Below the pieces are notes generated by a model that saw nothing but the letters and a program-made list of their open reading frames with translations, did not search any database and was not told where the DNA came from. A program made the translations under genes and the position numbers. This document shows positions 8,962 through 17,171 of a stretch of DNA of 64,000 nt, in pieces. The DNA comes from CAVONV01 sp963697355 (GTDB taxonomy: Bacteria > Acidobacteriota > Vicinamibacteria > Marinacidobacterales > DATDRI01). Within the stretch, counting starts at the first letter, position 1. Each line of letters opens with the position of its first letter. Location of the stretch: contig CAVONV010000025.1 in the NCBI GenBank assembly GCA_963697355.1, positions 62,001 to 126,000 on the forward strand, read 5' to 3'.

Positions 8962-10668
8962 TCACTTCTGGTACACGATTTTTCCGCCCAGGAAGGTCAT
9001 CAAGACTTCGGTCTCGAGGATCTCGGGAGGCGGGATGGTCATGATGTCTTTGGACAGAACAGCAAAATCTGCGAGCTTGCCGGGTGTGATCGAGCCTTTG
9101 ATGTCTTCCTCGAAGGCGGCGTAGGCGGCGTCGAGAGTGAACATCCGGAGGGCCTCCTCCCGGCTCAAGCACTGATCGGGATGCCAGCCGCCTTCCGGCC
9201 ATCCTTTTCGGTCCTGGCGGGTGACCGCGGCGTAGATACCCCAAAGAGGTCTCACGGATTCTACCGGCGCATCCGATCCGCCCGGGATCCTGACTCCGGT
9301 CTCGAGGAGAGTTCGCCAAGCGTAGGAATGCTGGCTTCGCTCCTCGCCAATGCGCTCTTCGATCCAGTGCATGTCCGTGGTGCAATGCGTAGGCTGCATG
9401 GATGGGATGATGCCGAGCTTCGCGTAGCGAGGGACATCACTTTCATCCAGGATCTGCGAGTGCTCTATGCGCAGCCGCGCATCCTCGACCTGAGCTTCCA
9501 CGAGTGCTTTCTCCATGGCGTCGAGCACCGTCCGGTTGGCACGATCTCCGATAGCATGAACGGCTGATTGGAAGCCCGCCTCGAGGCCACGAAGGACGGT
9601 CGCGTAGATCTCCTCCTCCGTCAGTCGCAACACGCCCCGGTTGTCGGGATCATCCGAGTAGGGTTCGAGCAAAGCCGCACCCCGGGAACCGAGTGCGCCG
9701 TCGAGGCTCATCTTGATCCCACGGATGGTGAGGCGATGGTCATAGAGACCGACTTGAGGTCCCTTTTCGAGGTAGTAGTCGAGGGACTCATAGGTATGGG
9801 GAAGCTTCTGCTCATCCACGGGCCATCGTAAATATTCGTAGATCCGGAAATCGAACTCTCCCGCTCGCATCATCTCTTCATAAAGCTCGATATCTTCGCG
9901 TCGGCCTCCCGCTTCATGGACTCCGGTCAGGCCGGAAGACAAGCACTCTTCGATGGAGAGCTTCACCGCCTCTTTCCGCTCTTCGTCCGAAGCGGAGGGT
10001 ATGTGTTGAGACACGAGACGAAAGGCATTGTCGATGAGTGTGCCCGTGGGCTCCCCATTTTCACCATGGATGATCTGACCTCCGGGGGGGTCGGGTGTTT
10101 CCTTGGTGATTCCGGCGCTTTCGAGAGCCCTGCTGTTCACCCAGGCAGCGTGCCCATCGACACGACCGAGATAGACGGGATTCTCGGCAGAGACGGCATC
10201 GAGATCCTCCTTGGTCGGAAACGTTTTGACCGGCCAGTTGTTTTGATCCCACCCCCTTCCCCGGATCCACTCGCCAGGACTCGATTGGGCGACCCGCTCC
10301 TTCACCATTTGAACGATCTCTTCCTTGCTGGTCGCCTGGCTGGCGTCGATGTTCATCCGACGTGCCCCAATGCCAATGAAGTGCACGTGGGCATCGATCA
10401 TGCCGGGTACTACGGTCTTGCCATCCAGGGCGGTAATCTCGGTGTGATCTCCTACCCACTCCTGGATGTCCTCGTCCGTCCCCACCGCCACGATTCGATC
10501 GCCCCTTACCGCGACGGCCTGCACCATGGGCTGCTTTGGGTCCATAGTGACGATGTGGCCGCCAGTGAGAACGAGATCGGCAACTTCGTCCGTGGAGGAT
10601 GGACCGCAGGCGCCGATAGACAAGATAAGCAGCAAACTGATTGGGATTACAAAGAAATGAAAACGCAT
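8962..10668 (-). CDS. Exported amidohydrolase, YtcJ-like (amidohydrolase 3 family)
   Basis: 568 residues starting after GAGGGGCCT. The signal sequence ends SIGAC, a lipobox, so a periplasmic lipoprotein is likely. The fold follows: GGHIVTMDP and GDRIVAVG form the N-terminal beta-sandwich; MIDAHVHFIG carries the metal-binding HxH; HAIGDRA, the LRIEHSQ histidine and GGSDAPVE provide further metal ligands. The family hydrolyses C-N bonds in diverse amides; substrate not predictable from sequence. Single gene. Confidence 0.9.
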   Translation of the reverse strand: MRFHFFVIPISLLLILSIGACGPSSTDEVADLVLTGGHIVTMDPKQPMVQAVAVRGDRIVAVGTDEDIQEWVGDHTEITALDGKTVVPGMIDAHVHFIGIGARRMNIDASQATSKEEIVQMVKERVAQSSPGEWIRGRGWDQNNWPVKTFPTKEDLDAVSAENPVYLGRVDGHAAWVNSRALESAGITKETPDPPGGQIIHGENGEPTGTLIDNAFRLVSQHIPSASDEERKEAVKLSIEECLSSGLTGVHEAGGRREDIELYEEMMRAGEFDFRIYEYLRWPVDEQKLPHTYESLDYYLEKGPQVGLYDHRLTIRGIKMSLDGALGSRGAALLEPYSDDPDNRGVLRLTEEEIYATVLRGLEAGFQSAVHAIGDRANRTVLDAMEKALVEAQVEDARLRIEHSQILDESDVPRYAKLGIIPSMQPTHCTTDMHWIEERIGEERSQHSYAWRTLLETGVRIPGGSDAPVESVRPLWGIYAAVTRQDRKGWPEGGWHPDQCLSREEALRMFTLDAAYAAFEEDIKGSITPGKLADFAVLSKDIMTIPPPEILETEVLMTFLGGKIVYQK

Positions 10669-10721
10669 AGGCCCCTCAACTATCTGAATAGATTCAACAG
10701 AATCCTGTCATGTCTATCACA

Positions 10722-10958
10722 TCATGAGCTGCCTGTCTTCTCGAGCTCCCGGGCATCGGAGAGCATATGGTGACGGAGTGTATAGCGAACTCCGCCGTCC
10801 CCTTCGACCTCGAAGTAACGATGGCTGGGGGTGAGCCAACGGCTCTCGAGGCGAACGATGACGACTCGGCGGCCATCGACGAGAAACACTCGAGGCTCTT
10901 CGTCACCTCGGTACCCGGCGTAGCATTCGACTTGGACAGGCAGTATGGGCTTGGCCAT
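10722..10958 (-). CDS. Small conserved hypothetical protein (~78 aa)
   Basis: ATG 10958 (an upstream GTG at 10967 is possible). The sequence contains VECYAGYRGDEEPRVFLVDG, RWLTPSHRYFEVEGD and YTLRHH. This resembles a recurrent family of ~80-residue cytoplasmic proteins of unknown function with the order CYAGYRG ... F..DGR ... W..P.HRYF.V ... Y.LRH. All-beta prediction; no signal or membrane segment. It lies downstream of nothing obvious and is divergent from the HD-domain gene. Confidence 0.7.
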   Translation of the reverse strand: MAKPILPVQVECYAGYRGDEEPRVFLVDGRRVVIVRLESRWLTPSHRYFEVEGDGGVRYTLRHHMLSDARELEKTGSS

Positions 10959-11086
10959 ACTCCCCACATTCTATTATTGATGGACGAAGGTTGTCGGAAT
11001 TCCGATGTCAGTTCGCCCTGGCGAGGCCTGGCTTGATAAACTGCGGGTTCGATCAAGAAGAAAGAGACGATCGGGAGGTGACATCT

Positions 11087-11653
11087 ATGTTGACGCGGGA
11101 GCAGGCCTGGCAACATCTGTGCGATTGGACGAAGACGGATTCGTTGCGGAAGCACGCGCGAGCGGTGGAAATCGTCATGCGAAAGGCTGCCTATCAATAC
11201 GGTGGAGGGGAAGTCGACGAAGAGAAATGGGGCGTGGCTGGAATGTTGCACGATGCAGACTACGAGCAATGGCCCGAAGATCACCCTAATCGCACGGTGG
11301 CCTGGCTAAGGGAACAGGGTGAGGAGGAGATCGCTCACGCCGTCTCGGCGCATTACACGAAGTGGGGTGTTCCTTACGAGACTCAACTCGACAAGGCTTT
11401 ACTGGCTTGCGACGAGCTGACAGGTTTCATCATCGCCGCCTGTCTCGTCCGTCCCGAGGGAGTGACGACACTTGCGCCCAAGAGCGTTCGAAAGAAGTTG
11501 AAAGACAAGGCCTTCGCGGCCAAGGTTGATCGCGAGGAGATCAACAAAGGCGCGGAGCTGCTCGGCGTCGGAATGGCCGAGCACGTCCAGTTCATCGTCG
11601 ATGCCCTGAAGCCGCACGCTGACGAGCTAGGCATCGGCCCCAAAGAGAGATAG
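11087..11653 (+). CDS. HD-domain phosphohydrolase-like protein
   Basis: 188 residues from ATG 11087, preceded by GGGAGG at good spacing. The HD signature is visible: His23 in KHARA, the His55-Asp56 pair in GMLHDADYEQW, and later HAVSAHYTKWG and CDELTGF. The family hydrolyses phosphate esters such as nucleotides or cyclic nucleotides; this short version often has no assigned substrate. It is followed one base later by a NUDIX gene, so the pair may act together in nucleotide clean-up (inference). Confidence 0.85.
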   Translation: MLTREQAWQHLCDWTKTDSLRKHARAVEIVMRKAAYQYGGGEVDEEKWGVAGMLHDADYEQWPEDHPNRTVAWLREQGEEEIAHAVSAHYTKWGVPYETQLDKALLACDELTGFIIAACLVRPEGVTTLAPKSVRKKLKDKAFAAKVDREEINKGAELLGVGMAEHVQFIVDALKPHADELGIGPKER

Positions 11654-11654
11654 G

Positions 11655-12128
11655 TTGACGGAAGGGAAGAAACGGAGTGCCGGTCTGCTGATGTTCCGAC
11701 GGGGAACGGCAGGTGTTGAGCTCTTCGTCGTGCATCCGGGCGGACCGTTCTTCGCAAAGAAGGATCGGGGAGCCTGGAGCATTCCCAAAGGGCTCGTTGA
11801 GGAAGAAGAAGACCGGCTGGGCGCCGCTCGTAGGGAATTCACGGAGGAAACTGGGCTCGAAACACCCGAAGAAGGGTATTTGAGCCTCGGAGCGATCACT
11901 CAGAAAAGCGGCAAAGTCGTTCTAGCCTGGGCGTTCGAGGGCGATTGCGACCCGAACGCTATCACCAGCAATACGTTCCACATGGAGTGGCCTCCTCGCT
12001 CTGGAAGAACAGGGACGTTTCCCGAAGTCGATCGCGCCGCCTTCTTCTCGCCCGAGGAGGCAAGGCTCAAACTCATTCCGGCGCAGGTAGCGTTCGTGGA
12101 AAGGCTCGAGGACGCCCTCAATTCATAG
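11655..12128 (+). CDS. NUDIX hydrolase
   Basis: 157 residues from a TTG at 11655, almost touching the HD gene. The NUDIX box spans residues 46-68 and has the full pattern: GLVEEEED, then AARREFTEETGL. The flanking KKDRGAWSIPKG and ALDGD-like regions fit small diphosphate hydrolases of the Ap4A/NTP type; the precise substrate is unclear. The 3' end overlaps the converging lipoprotein gene by 11 bp. Confidence 0.9.
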   Translation: MTEGKKRSAGLLMFRRGTAGVELFVVHPGGPFFAKKDRGAWSIPKGLVEEEEDRLGAARREFTEETGLETPEEGYLSLGAITQKSGKVVLAWAFEGDCDPNAITSNTFHMEWPPRSGRTGTFPEVDRAAFFSPEEARLKLIPAQVAFVERLEDALNS

Positions 12129-13179
12129 ATATTTGTATCTTCGCAATGCGCCCTTCCGCGCCAGTGGCCCAGCCGATTCGACCTGATGGCGACAAAGCTA
12201 CCGTATGGTAGCCCTCGGTCGAAAGCGAAGTCCAAGTCATCCCCCCGTCCCGGGAGATGTCCATCCCCGAAGTGCCGACGGCGATCAGCATCGGTGGGTC
12301 GGTGTGAGGGACATAGGCCACCCCGGACCGAAATCCCAGAGGTGGCGAGCCATCGACAGACTTCCAAGTGAGCCCACCATCGGTGCTACGAGCCGCATTG
12401 GCCTCTTGGTTGTCAGGATCTTGGTAGTCCCCGCCGACGATCATTCCGTTTGATGGGTCCCAGAACGTGATCGAGAAAATGCCGGTCGAAGACTCTCCTT
12501 TTCGCATCGGTGTCTCGACCGCTTCCCAAGTCGAGCCTTGGTCGGAGGACCGAAGAACGCGGGCCGTCTTCCCGCCCGTTCCAATCCAGGCGTCGGTGCC
12601 GCCCTGGACAGCCGCCATGGTCCCGCTCGCCGCAAACCCCGCTTCACCGTCATTGGCTGGAGGCAAATTCTCGGGTGGTACTTGCTCCCATGTGGTGCCG
12701 CCATCGGTCGTTTTAATGATGACGAAACTTCCCTCAACCGGATCGCTAAAGGCGATACCCCTGTTGCCATCCCAGAAGGCCATGGAATCGAAAAAAATCC
12801 CGGGCGTATCATTGCTGTAGAGCTCCCGCCACTGAGCACCACCGTCCGTTGTTCCAAACAACTTTGCAGGCTCTCCCGCGCTCAAGAGATAGGCCGTTTC
12901 TGCGTCCACACCCTCTACGTCTCTGAAGTCGAGACTGTCGGCACCAGGCACGGTACCGGTCTCCCAACTCTCCCCACCGTTGGTCGTTCGCAAATAGGTT
13001 CCGTTGGCGCCACTCGCCCAGGCGGTTGAATCACTCACGACCGAAAGTCCTCGCAAGCTCGCCGTGGTGGTGGGTTCCTGCATGATGAGAACAGGCGATT
13101 TGTCCTCTGGGGTGTCGACGTTTGGTGTTGGGGCAGCACAGCCCGCCAGAATCGGCACCATCAATAACTCGAGCCTCAT
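12118..13179 (-). CDS. Ycf48/BNR-type beta-propeller lipoprotein
   Basis: 353 residues. The signal peptide ends in the lipobox LAGC, so it is lipid-anchored. The body is a beta-propeller of repeats with TTDGG(A/T)xW and S(x)DGGxTW motifs (for example FGTTDGGAQW, IKTTDGGTTW, RSTDGGLTW, SRDGGMTWTSL), as in Ycf48, sortilin and BNR sialidase-like proteins. No sialidase catalytic residues are evident. Probably a periplasmic or surface scaffold. AGGAGGGACTCCA precedes the ATG. Confidence 0.85.
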   Translation of the reverse strand: MRLELLMVPILAGCAAPTPNVDTPEDKSPVLIMQEPTTTASLRGLSVVSDSTAWASGANGTYLRTTNGGESWETGTVPGADSLDFRDVEGVDAETAYLLSAGEPAKLFGTTDGGAQWRELYSNDTPGIFFDSMAFWDGNRGIAFSDPVEGSFVIIKTTDGGTTWEQVPPENLPPANDGEAGFAASGTMAAVQGGTDAWIGTGGKTARVLRSSDQGSTWEAVETPMRKGESSTGIFSITFWDPSNGMIVGGDYQDPDNQEANAARSTDGGLTWKSVDGSPPLGFRSGVAYVPHTDPPMLIAVGTSGMDISRDGGMTWTSLSTEGYHTVALSPSGRIGWATGAEGRIAKIQISMN

Positions 13180-13264
13180 TGGAGTCCCTCCTGATTCACC
13201 AAGAAACTACAAGAACCTACGCCTTGATGCAATATGCGACGCCTGGACCCCAAGCGTTCGGAAT

Positions 13265-13287
13265 GGGGTCAGACCAGGTCAGACCCC
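13265..13287. repeat. REP-like GGTCAGACC palindromic repeat
   Basis: GGGGTCAGACC and GGTCAGACCCC are separated by one base: an imperfect palindrome that is also a direct repeat of GGTCAGACC. It lies between the lipoprotein gene and the broken serine hydrolase, and resembles the GGGTCAGG hairpin at 41.8 kb. Confidence 0.5.
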
Positions 13288-13387
13288 ACGGCGTTCGAAA
13301 ACTGTGGAAAACTCAGAATACCTGTTATCCTCGTCTTTCGGCGAAGGCAAGGAGGTCAATCAATTGCATATTTGGCGGAGGTGGGTC

Positions 13388-14093
13388 GTGTACCGTTGGG
13401 TGTTCTTTTCTTCAGTCTTGCTCTTGGTTGTCGGTTGCTCTGCTTCGAGCACGGCTCCGGAAGGCGGCCGCGATGAACTCATCAAAACAATCGATGCCAT
13501 CGTCGAAGAGGGCCTGGCACGAGATCGAGTCGTAGGAACCTCGATCGCTGTCCAGAAAAGCGGCGAGCTCATCATCGCCAAGGGCTATGGTTTCGCGGAT
13601 CTCGAAAACCAGGTGGAGGCGACGGAGCGTACGGTATACCGGTTGGGATCGGTGACCAAAGGGACACACAAAAATCTCCCACGGCGGCGGGATCAATGGC
13701 TTCCGCACCCAACTATCCCACTATCCAACAGAGGGCCTCACCGTGGTGGTTTTGTGTAACACGGGCACGGCTAGGCCCGACAATCTCGAAAGCCGAATTG
13801 CCCGCGCCCTTCTCGGGATCCCCGAAAAGGTTGTGGATGTCGTCGAGCTGCCGGAAGAGGCCCTCTCTATATACTCCGGCGTATATGATGCCGGCCGCGC
13901 TCCCATTGAAGTCTCGATTGAAGAGGGAGCACTATCCGCGATGGGAATGAGATTGCGGCCCGTGGGTAACCACGTTTTTCTTCCCACCGTCGATGACTAT
14001 CTGGAAATCATCTTCACCGTGGAAGAAGGGAAGGCTGTTAGCGTGCGGATGGAACGCGAAGGCCACGTAACGAAAGCCGATCGAGTCCAGTAA
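13388..14093 (+). pseudogene. Serine hydrolase (class C beta-lactamase-like) with large internal deletion
   Basis: GTG 13388 follows GGAGGTGGGTC. The N-terminal part is a lipoprotein (VVGC lipobox), then GTSIAVQKSGELIIAKGYGF, and it reaches the catalytic SxxK motif as GSVTK. Immediately afterwards (about 13663) the sequence jumps, in another frame, to the domain's end: KISHGGGINGFRTQLSHYP, then LTVVVLCNTG and a C-terminal extension to 14093. The ~250 residues between, including the YxN motif, are missing and the frames differ, so no active enzyme can be made. Intact relatives are periplasmic esterase or peptidase-like enzymes. Confidence 0.85.
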
Positions 14094-14169
14094 AATCAAT
14101 GGGCAGATACGTTGGATGTCTGACCGGACCCGGCTTCCAGCCTCTGGCCGCCACGATGAGGACGCGTCA

Positions 14170-15618
14170 TCAGAGTGGCGTCGCGATTCTCCTGAACGGG
14201 TTCTGAATGTGTCCCGTTACGTTTGCGCCGCTCGAAAGATGCTTCCGGGCGATGCGATTTCCAGGGTCGATTTCGAGAGCCGTACGAAATGCACTGTCAG
14301 CACGTAGACCCATGCCAAAGGACTTGTAGTAGAGACCGAGCCAGGTGTGAAGCTCCGCATTCCCGGGCGATAGTCGGATGGCTTCGAGGAAATGTCGTTC
14401 CGCATTTCTGCGCATGACGGGATGTTTGAACATGGCTTTCGCCAATAGACCCCTGAAGGTAGCGTTTTCAGGCTCGAAGTCGACGAGCTCGAAAAGAAAA
14501 GGTATGGCCCCCGCCCAGTCCCTCGCCTGAATGTGGAGCTTGGCGTCACGAAGAACCTCTTCTTTGGGACGTCTGGCCTCTCTTGTGGCGTTTCCTTCTT
14601 CCTCCCTTTCTACAACCGGTGAGGGCGAATCCACTTCAGCGTCGGTGAAAACCGATGGGGTAGGCTGAGGCAATTTCTCCGACACGAGGTGGTGGTAGGC
14701 TGCCGCAAGACGGAAGAGTATTTCTGAGACCTGCAACTCTAAGGCTGGCTCGTTGGCCACTTGCCGGCGGATATGAGTCCATTCCATCCGGCGCAAGATA
14801 TAGGCTTTATCGATCTGCTCGCGGTCGGCGACAGATGGGACCCCTAGGATTTGAGGGTCCGTTGAATCCTCCATGTCGAAGAAGGCATCGGTGATCCTTC
14901 TTCCAATGTCGCCTTCGGATGCCGTCGTGCTTTCCGGTTCCAAGAAGCCCATGATGTAGAGTGCTCCGCAAGTTCGAAGCACCTTGGCGTAGTCCGTGTC
15001 ACAGGTCTCGACGATCGACTTGATGGTGGCGCCCTCTTTGGCGGCACGTAGCACCGCCATTTCATTCGGATCGAGGTCACAAATGTCAAAATTGCTATAT
15101 ACACGGGTTGTAGCTCGCAGCTTCTGTTTTGGTGGCGGCAGGCAAGTCAGGAGGAGACTCTTGTCCGAGACACTCCGAAGACCATCGAGCAACAAGTAGG
15201 GAATGGGGATACGAACCAGGAGCTCGTCCGGGATGGCTGGTGGTCGCTCCTCGAAGGTGTAGATACCTTCATGAACCTTGAAGAGGGACGTCACAATCCG
15301 ATTGAACTGGAATTGGAGCTGGCGTTCCAGTTCTTTAGCTGACAGCAAACCCATATGGACCAAAGCTTCTCCGAATTTGCGCCCCTCGGTCCGCATCAAG
15401 TGGCTCGCAAGATTGAACTCGCGTTCCGATATCCGACCGTCTTGAAGCATCGTTTCGCCCAGTCGATCCTGCAGGTTGTTGCTGGCTGCAAAGACAACGA
15501 GCCCTTCCTTGAGGTAGATGGTTTTGGTGGCCTCGCCGAATGCAACTTGCAAGTCGCCACTACGTTCCTCACAAGCGATTTTCTTCAGCACCCGTGAAAG
15601 AGCGATGGCGGAATGCAT
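14170..15618 (-). CDS. DUF4388-domain protein with C-terminal TPR repeats
   Basis: About 482 residues from ATG 15618; the frame extends to a GTG at 15768, but the conserved domain begins right after the ATG. The DUF4388 (PatA N-terminal-like) region runs from LSRVLKKIACEERSGDLQV to about 150, with LKEGLVVFAAS. A middle helical region (SVADREQIDKAYILRR) is faintly J-domain-like but lacks HPD. The C-terminus (about 375-470) has TPR units with EAIRLSPGNAELHTWLGLYY and ALEIDPGN. DUF4388 proteins occur in gliding and signalling gene sets; the role here is unknown. Confidence 0.8.
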   Translation of the reverse strand: MHSAIALSRVLKKIACEERSGDLQVAFGEATKTIYLKEGLVVFAASNNLQDRLGETMLQDGRISEREFNLASHLMRTEGRKFGEALVHMGLLSAKELERQLQFQFNRIVTSLFKVHEGIYTFEERPPAIPDELLVRIPIPYLLLDGLRSVSDKSLLLTCLPPPKQKLRATTRVYSNFDICDLDPNEMAVLRAAKEGATIKSIVETCDTDYAKVLRTCGALYIMGFLEPESTTASEGDIGRRITDAFFDMEDSTDPQILGVPSVADREQIDKAYILRRMEWTHIRRQVANEPALELQVSEILFRLAAAYHHLVSEKLPQPTPSVFTDAEVDSPSPVVEREEEGNATREARRPKEEVLRDAKLHIQARDWAGAIPFLFELVDFEPENATFRGLLAKAMFKHPVMRRNAERHFLEAIRLSPGNAELHTWLGLYYKSFGMGLRADSAFRTALEIDPGNRIARKHLSSGANVTGHIQNPFRRIATPL

Positions 15619-15850
15619 ACCAATCCACTCGACCGCAAAATCTTCATCGTGTGTCACATCTACCGTCACATCAAGCCTCCCGAAGACCCTATTGGGATGA
15701 CCGTGGACCCGACAAGAAAGGGGCCACCTCTTCAATGGCAATAAAAACCCGGCATTCTCTCTAGTCACTCTACGTGTTGATGTCGCTCGATGATGTGACC
15801 ATGGGTGGCGGTATTTCCCGTCATCGGAACGAGGGGAAAATCACACAACG

Positions 15851-16106
15851 TTGCGGAAGCGATTGGAGTCGGAGAACAATCGTCGCGCCAAGTTTTACCG
15901 CTTGACCGCAACCGGGCGAAAGCGCCTCGCTGTCGAGACGACCAAATGGGAGAAGCTGGCGGAAGCGATCGCTCGCGTGTTGAAGTCTGCGCCCGAAGAG
16001 AGTTGGTCGCATCGACTCTTCTCATCGTCATCGCAGCGATGTCCAGCTTTGTCCGGCTTGCCGGGCGACCAAGGTGGATCCGGTCATAGCGCTGAGATAC
16101 GAGTAG
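15851..16106 (+). pseudogene. PadR regulator::ADOP permease deletion scar
   Basis: The first part encodes the end of a PadR-type regulator: SENNRRAKFYRLTATGRKRL, then KWEKLAEAIARVLK. About position 16000, in another frame, it changes to the last ~35 residues of an ADOP permease (LVASTLLIVIAAMSSF, then after a -1 shift PACRATKVDPVIALRYE and a stop at 16104). PadR and ADOP genes are normally neighbours about 2.4 kb long in total, so only the two ends of that cassette remain. The PadR DNA-binding part is also missing. Confidence 0.8.
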
Positions 16107-16114
16107 GTAATAGA

Positions 16115-16147
16115 GTACTCAAGTACTCAAGTACTCAAGTACCCAAG
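16115..16147. repeat. Octamer tract (GTACTCAA x4)
   Basis: Three perfect GTACTCAA units and one GTACCCAA unit follow the ADOP scar's stop codon and reach the 3' end of the permease gene on the other strand. Same 8-base period and core (ACTCAAG) as tracts at 1.9 and 20.5 kb. Confidence 0.8.
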
Positions 16148-16155
16148 AAGGGTTG

Positions 16156-17013
16156 TCACTGCACTAAGAGAAAGACGCCCGCTATCATCAGGGCGGTACA
16201 GACGAGGTTCCACCTGACGTTCCTTTCTCCCAAGACGGCGGCGCCGAAGACAACGCTTACGAGGACACCCGTACGCTTGAAGGCAATGACATAGCTGACG
16301 AGCAGAACCTTCAGCGCGGTGAACTGGGCGAGCATCTGCAGGCCCGTCATCAGTCCGAGGAGGAACAAACCCCGCCAGTTATCTCGCACGGCCAATGTCG
16401 CTTTGGACTGATATCGAATCAAATAGGGTAAGTACACGACGGACAAGCAGAGATTGAGTGTGAAACCGTAGAACATCTGAGAGCTCGCCAAAACGGCAAC
16501 TTTGTCGACGGTTGCGGAAACACTCCATACGAGAGCGGTCATCAGCATCCAACGGGTTCCCCGATTCTTGAAAAGCATTCTAAAGGGATCGAGGAGGTGA
16601 CCGGAGGACATGTGAATACCGTACGCGCCGGCGATGATGAACAAAATGCCGGCCAGCCCAACGGCATTGGGGAGCTCGTCCAAAAGGACGTAGGCCACCG
16701 GGATGAGAAACACGGGGGTCAAAGCGGTGAAGGGCATCGTATGGGCGAGATCGGATACCTGCAAGGCGCGGAAGAACAAGCTCCAGGCCAGCAAGTTTGC
16801 CAGTACACTCAGGCCGGTGGCCCACACGAAGTTGTACCAATCGACGGTTGGGATTCCGTCGAAGAGCAATAGAACGGTCAGGACTGGCGTCGTAAAAGCG
16901 AACATCCCCCACGCTAAGAGCATCGGCGGAATCCGTCTTGCCAGAACCTTGCCGTAAGCCCCTTGGAGGCCAAATAGGAGGCCTGCGAGAGCCGCGAAGA
17001 CATAACCTGCCAT
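16156..17013 (-). CDS. EamA/DMT-superfamily transporter
   Basis: About 285 residues (ATG 17013; a TTG at 17022 is an alternative) with ten hydrophobic segments arranged as two EamA repeats of five. The first repeat starts YVFAALAGLLFGLQGAYGK and holds ALTPVFLIPVAYVLLDE; the second ends FKRTGVLVSVVFGAAVLGE before a last helix. These are inner-membrane metabolite exporters or nucleotide-sugar-like carriers; the substrate cannot be read from sequence. Single gene. Confidence 0.88.
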   Translation of the reverse strand: MAGYVFAALAGLLFGLQGAYGKVLARRIPPMLLAWGMFAFTTPVLTVLLLFDGIPTVDWYNFVWATGLSVLANLLAWSLFFRALQVSDLAHTMPFTALTPVFLIPVAYVLLDELPNAVGLAGILFIIAGAYGIHMSSGHLLDPFRMLFKNRGTRWMLMTALVWSVSATVDKVAVLASSQMFYGFTLNLCLSVVYLPYLIRYQSKATLAVRDNWRGLFLLGLMTGLQMLAQFTALKVLLVSYVIAFKRTGVLVSVVFGAAVLGERNVRWNLVCTALMIAGVFLLVQ

Positions 17014-17171
17014 AGGACTCAATGCTCCCGGTTTTCGCCTTCAGTAGCAACTTGCCTTGGCGACAACTCTCGCATTATCATCGCGCGCCTCACCGAGGGG
17101 GGTTGTTCACCCCATGAAACATACGATACAGCGATCTCGTACTGGTAATTGGTGATTCTTAAGGAGGATCT

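Noticed and set aside
12940..12965. GCACCAGGCAC motif as a REP copy
   Set aside because: It is in the Ycf48-like coding sequence and only partly matches the palindrome.
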